Part shown: in pieces, positions 22,401-37,000 of the stretch
Position numbering within the stretch: position 1 is the stretch's first letter
Layout of the letters: every line of letters begins with the position of its first letter
Assembly: GCF_001039355.2 (NCBI RefSeq)
Contig: NW_019775446.1
Coordinates: 3,835-67,834, forward strand
Direction of reading: 5' to 3'
Source: Lingula anatina
Lineage: Eukaryota; Brachiopoda; Lingulata; Lingulida; Lingulidae
DNA: 64,000 bases
Position numbers and translations under genes: made by a program
Notes under the pieces: generated by a model
What the model was told of the DNA's origin: nothing
Database searches by the model: none
Seen by the model: only the letters and a program-made list of their open reading frames with translations

Positions 22401-25400
22401 AGCTCAGGAATCGGCTGGGGAGGCAAAAAAACAGGTTAGTGTTTAAGAGGAAGAGTTTCTTTCTCCTATCAGTATATCCCCTCCTTTTGTCTTTCTAGGT
22501 AAAAAAGGGTCCAGTGGCAAATTATTAAAATATTGGGGGGGGGGATCTTTCTTTTTAAGCATTCCCTTATCACATCCCTGATCTTTTTTCAATTCTGTTT
22601 ATGTATTTGTAAATAACCTGTGTTTGTACCATCAAGATTCATAATTTAAGAAAAAAATGTACTTCAAATTAATTACAATTTTTTTTCCTACAATTTCATA
22701 GGTAGATGAAAAAGCTGCCGAGGAAGCCAAACCCTCTCAAGAACAATCAAAGGTAGGTGCTTACTTTAATTGTACAGAAAATAAAAGGGTAATTACCACC
22801 ACCTAAGAGGGCATAGTGTGCCTCTGTGGGTTAACAGACTCACTCAGAAAATTGTGAATGGGTTTTGAAGAAATTGTTTGGATCAGCCAGAAAAACAGTA
22901 ACGTAACACCAATTATATTTACGTAGTCATCCTTAAATGATAAATTAATAATGATAAAAAGAATGGAGCTGTCCTGACAGAACTCTCTGAGTACTTTGAG
23001 ATTTATTTTCATTTGTAGAAGGTTAATAAAGATTATTATCATATATATTTGTTCATGGTTGTCAAGATTTGGAGGAACTAGTGTGATATTAAATACATTA
23101 ATTTATTTTAATAATGTCTCAAATTTATATTGATCTTGTTAATAGTATGTTATGTGTGGTTCTAGGAGAAAGAAATATCACCAGCCCAGGAGAAAGCATC
23201 AGGAGACCACCCACTGCCACAGGAAGAGAAGAAAGGTAAAACATACAGCAGTGATTTTGTTCTGAAGTCCACGTGTTCAATGAATGAATGAAAAATAATG
23301 AAAACGATAAAATGGCTAAAATGATCAATTCAGTCATATAATGCATTTTTCACTTCTGTCATTGCTTGTCTTTGCTTAGTTTAATTTTGTACTTAGGTTT
23401 AATTAGTTTGGTTTGCATTTGCATATGCTTTCAGATATTTTATAGTTCTGTCATCACAAACATTTGATGCCCTTGTTTTTTTTTCTGAAAAGAATTTAAA
23501 AATAAAATGATTTTTGTCTGATTGTGCAACTAAAATTCTGCTGCAGTAGCAACAGAGACTATCCAGCATTTTTATATACACTGCATGTTTATTCCAATCA
23601 CAGTGTCTGTAAATTTACCAGCTATACTGTCTAACTTAACATATTTTTGTCATTGCAGAAGACAAAGAAGGCGAGCCTCCCACTAAGAAACCTCGGTCCA
23701 GATCTCCGTCTCCACAGAGGGCGCCAGAGGTTGCAGCTCCCAGGTAAACAACACTATCATACACTGTGCTTCCTGGAACCAAAATACTAGGTCACGGCAC
23801 TTCTGTGTGACCTGAACTTTGACCCAGCAAAATTAGGTCACCACTAGGTGGCCTGAAGTTGAACTTTGACCCACCTACACGGTGTCAATTTCACTGAAGA
23901 TCTTTCTAACAGGTGCTGGATTTTTATGGTGGATTCTGTACAGTGACATGTTTTGTTGTTTTTGCTCTTAGATCTCTACTAGTTTGTTTTTAGTGTTAAA
24001 GGTTGCATTTTATTCTTAATGAATAATGACAGCTGGGACTGCTGTTCAAGCAAGTTCTGCTACTGCCAAGGTGTTGTAAAATACAACGAAAGAAAAAAAA
24101 TTAAAATATTGACTATTTTTATAATTTAAGATAATTAGTGATATGAATTCCTGTTGGAAATTTTTAAATATTAAATCTTAAATGATGTTTTGTTGGATGT
24201 ATTCATTCATTCATTCTTATAATAATTTAATAGTTTATCCCTCAAAGATAATTGAACTGAAAGAAAGCAAAAAAAAAGAGTGAATAAAGCTGTTTTTACA
24301 CATTACTGCTGGGCTCTGTTGTCATTGGCTAGTCATTGACGGTCCTTCAGCATTGTGCTGCAGCTGGTTTGCACTGAGTGGCAGAAACTTGGGTGAGCAG
24401 CAGTCAAGCTCGTTCTATAGACATGCATGTCATTTGGTTGCTGATTGGCTAAACTGATTATATCATTTAACTAGGTGATACCAAGTGTCTTTCCTGGCTG
24501 TGATTTGCATATTTTGAACTTTCTGAATGACATGCTTGAGCTATATCTTGTATGTGGTGGTAGAGGCTATTTTCTTTTCTTTTTCCCTTCCCCTGCTGTG
24601 TTTTTCTCTCCTCATCACTAAACAATGGGAAGTGATTTTTTTGCCGTAATGAATTGATAACTTTCAGTGTTTGGAGAAAGCACAGCACACTACTGAAGGA
24701 CCTGGAACACCAGTGTTTCATTTCAGTTTTGTCAGTGTAATCTATACATGTCAAACACCCCAAGTCTGTCAACTGACAGATAACAAATATATCTGTTTAC
24801 ATATGAAACACAGTAGTAGAGTAAGCATTTTTTGTGATAAAATACAGCAAGTTATTTTTTATTAAATAAATACTTGGTAATTTACAAATGCCTTGTTTGA
24901 AACATAAAGCCTGTATCATTGAAATATATAAAATTATCATAATGCATGATGGATTTTAATGAAAAAAAAAGTTAATATTCTAAAACTGAGGCAGAAAATG
25001 TGTTTGCGTGCAGTGATTTGAACATGTCAGAAATGTGAAGTTGCCTTCAGAACTGATGAAGTATTTTTAGATGACAGCCCAGCAAGTTTAACCCCTCATT
25101 TAAAGCAACTTGAAATACAGGATTTGACGACTGTGTTATTCTCATTGTGTGTCATCAGAAAGAAGTTGTTTTGGCACATTGCCAGATTTGCACAGATGTA
25201 AATGGAAACTTCCTGAACTCGTAAATGGGACATCTGAATTTGTCATTACCTGAGAGATTGACCTTGAGAAACGTGACTGCGTCAGGATTGTTTTCTGGAT
25301 CAAAATCAGATGTCATGCCATGCTAAGCCTACCAACATATTGTACCAATACACAGCATCATAAAAATAAAGATTTGGCTGAACATGCATACATTTCTGTA

Positions 25401-28011
25401 TTTTTCAATTTCATAAGAAAATTGTGATTAATTGCATTAGTTGAGACAAGCTTAACATTGTGTTGGTTGAGATACGTAGACACAATTGTGCCAGTTGGAT
25501 GATGAGGTCAGTACTGTATTAATAAGACACAGATTACACTTATTGAGATTGAAAAGCAAAATTGTCAATGATTTAAAACAGATGATTTTTGCATGATGGT
25601 GGCTGGTATGAGGTAGGTGAAGAGATCATGTATACAATTAATGATAAAGTTTAAGAGAAGAACAAAATTAACATTGTGTTGGTTCATAATCAACAGTTTA
25701 AATAAGAGATTTTAATGGGCAAATAAACTGGTGAGTATGCCCTTAAATAACCATAATTATCACTGCAATTGTTTCCACTGAGCAAAACAATATATCAGAT
25801 GGGTGTTAAAATTTTTGCTCACATTCACACAGGAAATTTTATACACAGCTGTACACAAAAATGAATATGTAAAATAAATGGATATTAAAAATGAAAAAAA
25901 AAAACAAAAAAAAAAACAGTCACGTAGCAATGTTCTGTGTTTGGTGGGAAGCATTTTCTTTTGGATCAATAAAACAGATCATATCTCTCTAACGTTTCAT
26001 TATCCAAATGCTTTTGACCTGAACACGATCTTTCTTAACCACATTTTCTTGGAAACACTCAGCAATGAGATCCTGCAAATAGATACAATCATTTTCTCGT
26101 ATTTCCTGTCATGCAATCATTGCACATAGAAAATGATCACTTATCTCTCATCCAAATGAGAAAATCTTGTATCTCATATTACCTTATATTACATGTCCCT
26201 TCTGTAATAGAAATATGAATGTTGTTGAAATGGTAACATGCAATGGACGTAATTGTTTTACTTTTACTGCATGAAAATGTGATTCTTTGTCAGTAGGAAC
26301 TGGGACTTAACTGGAGATATCGTCCTTGTTTTATTTTTATTATAAAAAAGTTACATTTTTTAAATAAAATTGTCAAGGTAACCCCCCCCCCCCCGCCCCC
26401 GCTCCCTCTTTTTTCTACTCCTTTTTCTCTTATGTAGATATTTTGAGTAAATTTGGATAAAAAGTTCCTCTTCCTCTCTCCCCCCTGCCCCACCACAACC
26501 AAACAGATCACTAAAGTCATCAGTTAATAATGTGATAAGTCACATGTAATCTCCCCAGTGTGGTGACCCCATCAGCTGATATAGTTAACTGATAANGCTC
26601 CCTCTTTTTTCTTCTCCTTTTTCTCTTATGTAGATATTTTGAGTAAATTTGGATAAAAAGTTCCTCTTCCTCTCTCCCCCCTGCCCCACCACAACCAAAC
26701 AGATCACTAAAGTCGTCAGTTAATAATGTGATAAGTCACATGTAATCTCCCCAGTGTGGTGACCCCATCAGCTGATATAGTTAACTGATAACCTTGCTAC
26801 AGAGGTGCTCTCAGTGGGGTAACCATTTGGCAATACTTGGGTTTTCAAATTTTATTGCATAGGTAGGGAGAACTGTCTCATCCAACAATTTTTGGTTCAT
26901 GTTTAAAGTAAAATTTTTTGATTAAAATCATAGAAGTTTTAATATTTCTTTGCCTGATATTCCCATGAAAAGTTATATCAGATACATAAGCACTACGTAG
27001 AGCTCCCCCCTCCATTTCCTTAGCTCGTAATTATGTATAGCGAAGTTGAAAGAGATGCTAATACCCTTGCAAAGAATATACAAGTGAAGAAATCAATTAA
27101 ATTCATTTTTAAACTCTTAATCTTGAATTTGATATTTTATTACGTACCACGTCTCTTGAATATGCTAAGGTTTGTACTGTGAGATAGTTGACATTGTGTG
27201 TAATGGCAAGGAGAGAGCCTTATTAAATGTGGACTTTATTTGAGACCAAAGTCATCTGAGAACAATGGTTTTGTAATTACTGTAAGAGAAGCCTCCTCCT
27301 ATTACTTCATTATCAGCCATGTGGTGGATGTTAGCAGGCAGAGTTCATGGGCATAAGTGGTATTCTCATTAACAACTGACTAACTGTAATAGCGTGTTCA
27401 TAGCAGGTCCAACTTGGACTACATTAACAACTTGACTTAACACATGTTTACAGCAGGTGCAACTTAGACCACTTTAACAACTGACTAACTATAACAACTT
27501 GGTCTCCATTGAGTATTTTTCTTAAAATTTGTCTACAATAACATTATTTTTAAACTGACACATGTTAAGGTGTGATTTTGAATGAGTTAAAGTTGATGTC
27601 GTTCTTTTCATAAGAGAAACAAGCTAGTAAAATATTTGGACTTTTTTTTAGAAAAACCAAAAATATGAATAAACAGATAAAAAAAATGAAAAATAAAACC
27701 CGGAGCTGAGTATAGTAGGTAAACTTTCATTAGCAAAAATATCCACTACAACAAAGAGAAGCCTTTCCCACACAAAATATGCCTCAATATCTGACATTTG
27801 TGTGGTTTTGCCCTTGCAAACATTGAAAGACAGAATAAACAACAAATGGGTTTCAACCGTTTGTCTAAAATAAGTATTGAACAAGGTAAAAATTGTCAGT
27901 TAGTGTACATAATTCCAGTGAATTATAGCAGACATTCAGTCTCATTCAGAAATGTATAGATTCTGGATAATAGTGTCCGATGTGAAATCCCAAGGATTTG
28001 TTTTGTCTTCA

Positions 28012-28060
<49 letters not shown>

Positions 28061-31000
28061 TTGAATATAAACTGGCTCTAATTTCTATGTCATTTCTCAG
28101 GTTGGGTCAACTTTGGGGTTGGGGGGGTGTCCAGTATTTAAAAAAAAGTTAAATTTGGTAGCCTCAAGCCAGCCTGTGATATAACCTTCTGTGAAAGATT
28201 GTTTAAAATTATTCTCACTTCACCCTCCCCTTCTTGAGAGCCCCTATTTTGTGCACTGGAGACCTCAAGTCATCACCCAGGCACAGGTCCACTGTGGCAT
28301 TGACCTTAAACTAGGTCAGGTGTCCCACACAGTGCTGATGGAGAGTTTGTACATTGATGAAATGATAGCTCTTCCTGTGAAGCCTAACTTCATGTGTTCA
28401 GTATATGTGGACAACTGTACTTTGAGTACATGTTCACCCTGCTTGTTAAACCTCACTTTGCAAAAAAGCAATTTGTTGTCACCTCCCTTAGGAGGCCTCA
28501 CATGTCATGAATTTATTCTCAGGCAGTAAATGTTACAGTTTTCCATTTTATGACTGTTTTAATCTTATCTGACAGAAATGATATGCTGAGTACAATGCTC
28601 ATGTGGTATCCTTGCAGTTGAAGGTTCATGTTTCATTCAGTGATGCCCCTTCTTTTGGTGCCTCATTATGACTGTGTTATTCCCTCTTTTGAGGCCTCAG
28701 CTTCCACGTGGAGCACATGATTTTTTTTAATAAGCTGCACTGATAATAGAGTGAACACCTGTTGACCTGCATGCAAACCCACAGATAACAGAATATCTAT
28801 ATTATCTTTTTTTCTATCTCTCTTTCTGATGCTCCAGATTTTATTGTTACCAGTAATTTCTGGTTGAACGCACGTAACCCCCTTGCCTGAGGCCTCAAAT
28901 AGAATGCTGAGCACATGTCACCCCCACTTGTGAAGCCTCCCCTTCCTCTCTTTCCATGTGGGTTTGTTCAGTGTGGTGGTAGTGAATCTAAGATGGAGGC
29001 CAAGACTTTACAAAAGAGAAAACCTCAGCACACAGACATTCACACCAACGGAGAAAGTAAGGCCAGAGTAGCTAGACAGCTGTAAGTAAAGCAGTCAGCC
29101 TTGAGTTCGACCTGCTAGAGCACGTGGTCTCTCCTGTGTAGACTATACCTCGTATGTCCTCATTGTCTGTAGTACTGAAGCAACAGTCAAGGAAAATATA
29201 TTACACTACATCAATTATGAATGGTTGAGTGAATTATTTCAAGTCCCGAGAAGGAAGTAGCTTGGCCATATTGATATAATTACCCTCTGAATTTAGTACT
29301 TATGTACCTGTTATATTCCCCACTGTGTATGTATGTACATGTTTATGTGTAATTTCTTGGGTATACTCATGTCCCTGTTATATTTCCCACTGTATATGTG
29401 TGTACATGTTTATGTGTATTATCTTGGGTATTTTAGGGCATGCATATCAGTGATTGTTGCATGTATTGGGTTTTTTCATGCCATTTATTATGCTGTTATA
29501 TATAATGGGGCCTAGAATTAGTGATGGAATGGATATATATTGACTTGTATGCAGGAAAAAAAGAGGATATGCTATGGTGGTGAAATAATATATATTTCAA
29601 TTATTTTAAAAAAGTTTGACTGGGTGGTAGTATTATGTGTCTGTCCACTTCAAGTTTGTGTTGGTGTTGTTCCTGTGTGTCTGGCTAAAGGCATGCCGTG
29701 TTTGCTACATCATGTCATTGACAACATTGTTTATGTAGAAATAAATTCTTACCAATAAAATGTAACAGAGGAGGCAATAAGGACTAGTTTTTTATCTTAC
29801 ATAATTCAATATCTGAGCAAATTTGGTCTGATTGTGTCTGAAGGCTATCATTGTCACATGACCAGTGCTCCTGTATATATATTGATTAGTTTTCTAATTG
29901 AGTGCTGCTATTGTGGAAAATTATCAGAAATCTTTTAATATTTCCTACTGGTATGATTTAGCTGGGGAATGTGACAAATGACATTCCAAAATATTCTTAA
30001 TATAAAAGCTTTTTTACAATAATAGATAAAATGTACCTGATTAAAAAGGTGGCATGTTGCACTCAAAGCATGATGTCATGTAACTTGGGTTCTGTGACTC
30101 AAAAGCATCACGTATTGCAAATAGCGATATCACATAGAGGCTACAATGTATTATATATATTATGAGGCGAGTATGGGCAAGTTATGGAATCGAGACGCTT
30201 GCGCTCGGTCCCAATGCGCGATATTTTCGAGTTACGGGGCCCTGGCCAATTCAGATGTTGTATGGGTTTATATTTTGATTTAACAAAAATGCTAACTCAA
30301 GGATGTCACTGGGAAATTCACCAATTATCAATACTGTAGAATAAACAGAATGAAACATATTCAGGTTGTTAGATAAGCTGATGAATATCAATATGAGCAC
30401 AATCCTCTTAGATCTGTTCCTACGCATGGTTTTAAAAGTCTACATTGATAACTAACCAACCCGAAGTGAATGTGATCTTCTTGGTTTCTGTTCTTATTTC
30501 TCACAACCTAAGCTTCCTGCTCAGAAAGAGGATTTAACCATCACATTTCACTGGACCAATTTTGTTTGACTTTGCTTGGATTGAAACACATATAAAATCT
30601 CTCATAATTATTTAAGAAAATAAAGGTGATGAGATTAGTTGGAGGAGGTAAGGTTTTGATCATATTTAAAATGGGCCTTTTCTCATAGTTAGGCTTCATT
30701 CAGAATGGATTATCTGAGTACTTACTGATCTGTCTCTGTTGTGAACAGAGCTTTTCCCAGTTTAAGTTAGGCCCTGTGTGAACAGAGCTATTCCCAGTCT
30801 AAGTTGGACCCCTTGTAAACACAACAGTACATATTATATAGTTACATGTTGGCAGTTGACTGAGTGTATACTAAATCAATATAGACAACTGATAACTGTG
30901 CAAAGCAGCATACATAAAAATATATTAATATCTATAAATACATGTTCATATATAAGGCAGCCTTGTTATAGCACCCACTTTCCATTGGCTAGATATATGT

Positions 31001-34000
31001 TATGCTTCAAGGCAGTGCAGGGATAAGAAGCAGAGTTAAACCATAACTGGTTTAGGCCTAAATGACATCACCAGACAGTATCTTGCTAGTGTTTTGGCAG
31101 CTTCAGCCCTGCAGAAACCATCCTCTAGACCATCCTCACCATGTACCAATCTAGGATTAATTTCATAAAGAGGTGTTTATTAATTAAGGGAATGTCGAAG
31201 GGAGATGTAACTGGGGGTTTTGACTCACAAATTTCTGGTGAAAGAAATAGACTTACTACTGATGACACTTAGGTCTAGACCAGTTTGGGTTTAGCTTCAG
31301 GATTGTTTTCTTTCAGTGCTGAGTCAGACCTGGATTTGGACCGATTCAGTAGCAGTCTTGAGAAGTGTGTGAACAACATGCCTCCAGCAAACATTTTCTT
31401 TTGCATTTTACTTATACAGTGGATTTCCATCATGTTGCAATAGTCAGATAATTAATAAGTTTACGATAATAGTACCATGGTTTCTAGTTGTCTAGGGCAA
31501 CCATCTATTTATCCGTTTCTTGCTTGGCTGTCTGCCTTTTTAGCTTTAGGTTATAGGGGTATCTAGGAAAACAAGATTACCTTCAGCTGGAATGAAACTG
31601 GGGGTACATATTAATAGATATAGAATATCAGCTCAAGTGGAGTGGTTGATAGTGTTATAAAACAATCACCAGCCTGCTGCTTCTGTTTTATGTAGCATAT
31701 ATAGAGAGACCTTCTATATTGAGTGTAATCTATAAATATGCAAGTATTAGCTGTATCTCTGAAGGATGTAATGTAAGGTAAAGGCACACAGGTGTGATGT
31801 GGAGAAGAAGGGGGTGTATAGAGAGTGGAAGGGGACATACTTTGTCAGGTTTGTTAAATAAAGCATGGGGTGAGACCGAGAGAATTGCATATTATGGAGA
31901 TTGCAGGAAAGCAAAGTTTATTTATTTCTGAAAATAGATGTGTCAGTACTAGTAATTGCTTTCTATTCCAGAATTTTTTTTTTTTATATTTTCCTTAGAA
32001 AAGCACATACGTCTCCCATATAATGTTCAGTTACGCAAAATTATTTGCTAATCATATAAGGGGTCATCCTCTTTATCATCATTTTCACAAGTCTACAAAC
32101 AGTATGCTGAGGGATGGGAGGGGGTTAATGCCCTCTGGACACATTTGGAAAAATAATAAAAATGATGATCTTCACCCACAGGGTAGTGCGGATAAAATTT
32201 ATCATTTTTACCCTTCATATTGGGGGGTCTTCAAAAAGTCCACTCTTTGTAGACTTATGAAAATGATGTTAAAAATAGATAACCCCGAAAGTCAACCCCT
32301 CTACAACATATTTTACCTGTTGTTTTTTTCACTTTCATAGTGGAGGAAAAAGGAAGACCAGGTCACAAGTCAAGGCTCCAGTAAGGTCACGGTCTAGTTC
32401 TTCATCTGGGTCAAGGTCGTCATCTGGGTCAAGGTCATCAAGATCTAGGTCAAGCTCCTCCAGTTCCTCATCTAGCTCTCCAGAACCCAAGAGGAGGGGT
32501 AAAGTACAGAGTAGGACAACACAATTAAAGAAAAAGGTGTGTTGTCTTCTAAATGGTATTTAATGACATTATGTTATTGAGAATGAGTATGAATGAGTTC
32601 CTATGCTTTGAGTACGGTTGATTATATCGGTGGATTAGTACAATAGGAATGATGAAATATATATGCAGTAAGTGAGTAAATGAGTAAATGCTTATTAGCC
32701 TATAACTTGGATCTTATAATGGTAAAGTGTGTAGCACATACAGGAATTTATCTCATTGCAAGCTTATGTTCAGCAGCCTGGTTGGAGGACTTTGTCATGA
32801 CTGATATGATTAGATGTTGAAGGGGGGGGGGGGGGGGTTGATCTACCGACCAGACATTAATAATAGGATTATGGCCACTATACCACCTAGCAGTCTGTGA
32901 ATAACAACATCTACTCAAATTAGTCTGATGAAGGCCTCCAACCTGGTTGGCTGAAGGTGACTGTGAGAAAATTCTAGCTTGTGCTAAATAAACTTGCTAT
33001 TACAAGTGAGTACAAGAGATATTATATGGCAGGGATTTGCTGTTGCTGCTAGTTCTTGCTTTGAAATGTGAACAGAAGGGTAAAGGAAGATATTTCCGGC
33101 CTTTTACCTTCAAGCTTCTCAGTACATATGGTCGATAAAAAAAGAGTTTCTCAAAGTGTCATAAGATCCAACCCTTCAGCATGGCAAATTGAGCCAGCCG
33201 CTCACTTGATGTCACTTTAACCTTCAACAGAAATACTGTTATTTCCTTTTTAACCCCCCGAGGAAACTGCCCAGACTGAGGTTCTTAATAAGAACTTTTA
33301 ATATGTGACTGCTATATGTTTTCCTCCCTCCAGGAAGCTGTCCAGACCAAGAGTCTTGACGAGAGCTACCACACAGCCCCTGAGGATGTGCAGGACACAA
33401 AGGATAAGGAAGAGTGAGTTCTATATTGAAATAGCGTGCCATTGATCTCTATTAAACTACTAGTAGTCTTAAATACATGCCATAGAAAATAAATGTATTA
33501 TTTTTGCAGTAGTCTTTGGTATCTCTAAACCTTATCTGAATACACAGTGTAGAAAATAAATTCACAATTTCTCCAGTTGTCTTTTGTGTTGAATATATAT
33601 TGATCTTTCCTAACTTGGAAACACTTAAGAATGTTCATCAGATCCTCACCTTATTTCATTTTATTTTTCTTTCAAATATAATTCTACTGAGACCATATTC
33701 AACTTGTCACTTATGAGTATTATCCTATAAAAATATCTCAGAGTCTACTATTTCAGTCACAGGTTCATTAGTTAGTCAGTATTGATAATCTGTGTTATAT
33801 TATCAGACCTCCACCAGCAGCAGTTGCCAAGGAAGTAGAAACTGTTACCAAGGAAACAGAAGCCAAGCATGGCAACCAGGAAATCAAGATAACACCAAGT
33901 GAAGGTGACAAACCAGTGAAAACTGACACTAATACTGAGGAAGTTGCCATGGAAACTGAAACTAGTGAAAAGGTAGTGTTACAGTGAGATGGTTGTTCAC

Positions 34001-37000
34001 CAATCAATGTGCATGTCTGGGATTTTTTCGTAAAGGTTTTATCAGCTCTGCATTTATATTATTATGTATATAATTTCCAGTCATTAAGTGAATATTTGTA
34101 AAAATTACTCTGGTAGTTATTTTAAGGAAAAAAAGAAATTATGTCTTAAAATATTGTGATAGAGATAAGAGTTGATCCTTCCTCCCTGCCTTGAAGATCC
34201 CTGGAGACATCACAGAAGAATAGGTGGAGCCACCCTCTGGCTAACTCTAGCCAATCCCATGCCCCAAAAAGTGCCCCGCCCAGTGAAAACAACAGCAAAA
34301 CCTGAGAGAAGAATGCAGCTCTGATATCATAGAAAACTGAACAGACTTTCTTAATATCTTTAAGATGTCAAGACTTCATCAATAAGACTGTTTGATATGA
34401 CCGAAGAAGACATGGAATGGACTTTGTTTGCTCTATTTTGACTATTCCACCAAATGCAAGAACATTGGATTCCTTTCTTGAGAACTATTCGTCATCTATG
34501 CTGCAACAAGAAAAAAAATGGGAACGGTATCGTACGAGAAAAATGAAAGAGACATTGGAAAACTTTCTGATTATGGATGTATTCATCAAGTTCTTTGCGC
34601 TAATTACCTGAAGTTCTACCACAAACAGAAATGCTGCAAGTTTTATATTGAAGATGAAAAAACTGCTGAGAGTCTCAAATAAGAGGAAAGAGTCCACATT
34701 AGGGATGCCAGCTTTGATAGCTACAGACTCTTATTCATGTCTTGAATGCCAGCAGCCAGTAATATGCTACTTATTGAGCTGATAGGACAGTGCTAACAGA
34801 CAGTCCTGTTTAAGTGTGAACTCTGTTGATTTGACATAATATTGCTGGACATGAATCACTATGTCTAAGCAGACACTTAAGATGTACAAATCATTGAGAT
34901 TATGTCATCTTTGAAAGTCTTATTTATAAGTGAGTGAAGAAACTAAAGTTAAACCTAATATTAAAGTCTTGCTTATAAATAAGTGAAGAAAAGAAAAGAC
35001 TAAATACATGTGTCTGGTTTTACTTTGAGTTTTGGTAAACCATGACAAAGCTTAAGACTCAAGTCTTCCTTTTAAAGGAAGTGAAGACCATGAACACTCA
35101 TTCATACAATCATGCCGCTGTGGAATATAGTGAACATTGTTATCTTCACTTACCCATGACACAAACATGGATGTAACAAGACTGTCAGTCAAAACCGACT
35201 TGGAGAAAATTCTACCAGAAAAAGAACATCGAATGCTGACACGAAATTTACAGATCGAAAGAAAGAAAGAACAAAGTCGATAGAGAGCTGATGTTTCCTG
35301 CCCCTCCCCCCAACCCTTTATGACTCACATGGACAATAAATTTGGGCTGTACCAGAGCAGAGGCAGGAGTTGAGACGATGATGATGATGATGATGATGAT
35401 GATGTCACTGAGAAGAAAGTTCCGGTACCAAAGCTTTTGATTAACGTTGTTTTTTTTTCCTTCAGCTTTCAGATCAGCACACAAAGAGCAAGGTTGGTGG
35501 CTGCTTCCTGTGTCTGAGCTGCCTTGTGCTTTCACATGCTCATAATTCACTGAAAACTGAATTGATTTCTAGGTGACGAAGATAGTTGAACAGTTGACCA
35601 AGAATTCCAGAGATGCAGATATGACATTGATCAGGAAATCATAATTTGCACATGTTGCCACAGCACTTCAGTGACATTTTCAAATAATCACAAAAGCTTT
35701 ATGGAAAAAAGTTTTATTAAATGGGAAAGTAAAGAACTGACTGGAAATTGTTTTTGAAAGAAATAGGATAAAGTTATTGTAAAAAGGATGCATTGGTCTT
35801 AATTTTGACCTGTAAAAATCAACAAAGCACACACTAAATAATGTTTCAGACAGTTGTGGTTAACTTGATACTGCAAAAGAAATATACATATAGATTGTAC
35901 TGATATTTTTGGACCTCTGCAATAATACAACTCCTCATCCAACACATTGCATAATTATGCATTTCATAATAAGTGAGCACCAGATACAGATAGATATAGA
36001 TAAAAATGTCTTGTTGACTCAAAGGGGCCAGTACCTTCCAATATATGACCCTTTCACAACGTTGAGCATGTGTTTTAGGAGGCTCCAGTGAAGAGGTCCT
36101 CACCTAGAAAAATACAAACCAGAAAGTCCCAGGAAACACCAGAAAAACAGACGGCCCCTACCAAGTCTAAAAAAGCAGAGACCCCCAAGGAGGATGAACT
36201 TCCAGCAGAGAAGGGAGTACCTCCTGGTGAAAAGGAAGAACCCCCTGCGAAGAAGGAAGTACCCCCAGCAGAGAAGGAAGCAACCCCTGCCGAGAAAGAA
36301 GGGACCCCTGCCGAGGCAAAGCAACCCCCAGCAAAGATTCAAACCAGAAAGATATCTTTAACCTGTAAGTTTGTTTTGGGGAAATAGTTAGTGAGAAATG
36401 AAATTGGGATGTACAGCAATAATGAACGAAGTGATTGGATAAATTGACTGATGATTAAATAGCATTGTTGAGAAATTGAAAAAAAGTTTTTTGGCAAGAG
36501 TTTTCTGTGGTGACACTTTGTCTTAATATCATCAATGTTTTAAACCACTTCAGGACTTAAAAATAAATCAAAAGATCGACGGATTTCTTTTAGTACAGTA
36601 AAGTATTTTTAATGTGTGCATTTAGTTGAACATTTAATAAATACTTCATAGCTAAAAACAAAGAGAACCATGACAGCTCAGAGAAGTCACCGGGAGCGGC
36701 AGAGGAAAAGCCAGTGAAGAAGCGTAGATGGGGGACCACTGCTAAGGCCAACAAGAAGGGAGCTGGGAGGAGCATCAGTCTCACCACAGAGTCCCTAAAG
36801 GTGAGTCTGCTGACTGGGGTTAAAATGTCCCACCTCAATGGACTGTGGATTTCACTACCATCACTGTAATCTGCATACATATTAACAATTATGTCTCATC
36901 ATCATTTTTCGTTGTCTTTAATTTTTGTTTCTTTTCAGGTGCTTCAGTTATTGATAAATAATCTAACCAAATGACTACAATAAATTATAAGTATAATATA

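Larger units (their letters stand above)
23744..32340 (+). other. ACIN1: ACIN1 intron 7 (8.6 kb)
   Basis: The longest intron, separating the acidic N-terminal exons from the SR-rich exon. It is mostly AT-rich and contains microsatellites, short tandem duplications, the local duplication around the N at 26596 and one exon-like segment at 28972-29081. A degenerate motif resembling CCCCCTTTTGAGGCCTCA recurs at about 28427, 28477, 28639, 28672, 28871 and 28913. No independent gene was recognised in it. Confidence 0.6.

Noticed and set aside
25494-25560. Possible C/D-box snoRNA (GATGATGA) in acinus intron 7
   Set aside because: No CTGA D box at a proper distance and no terminal stem.
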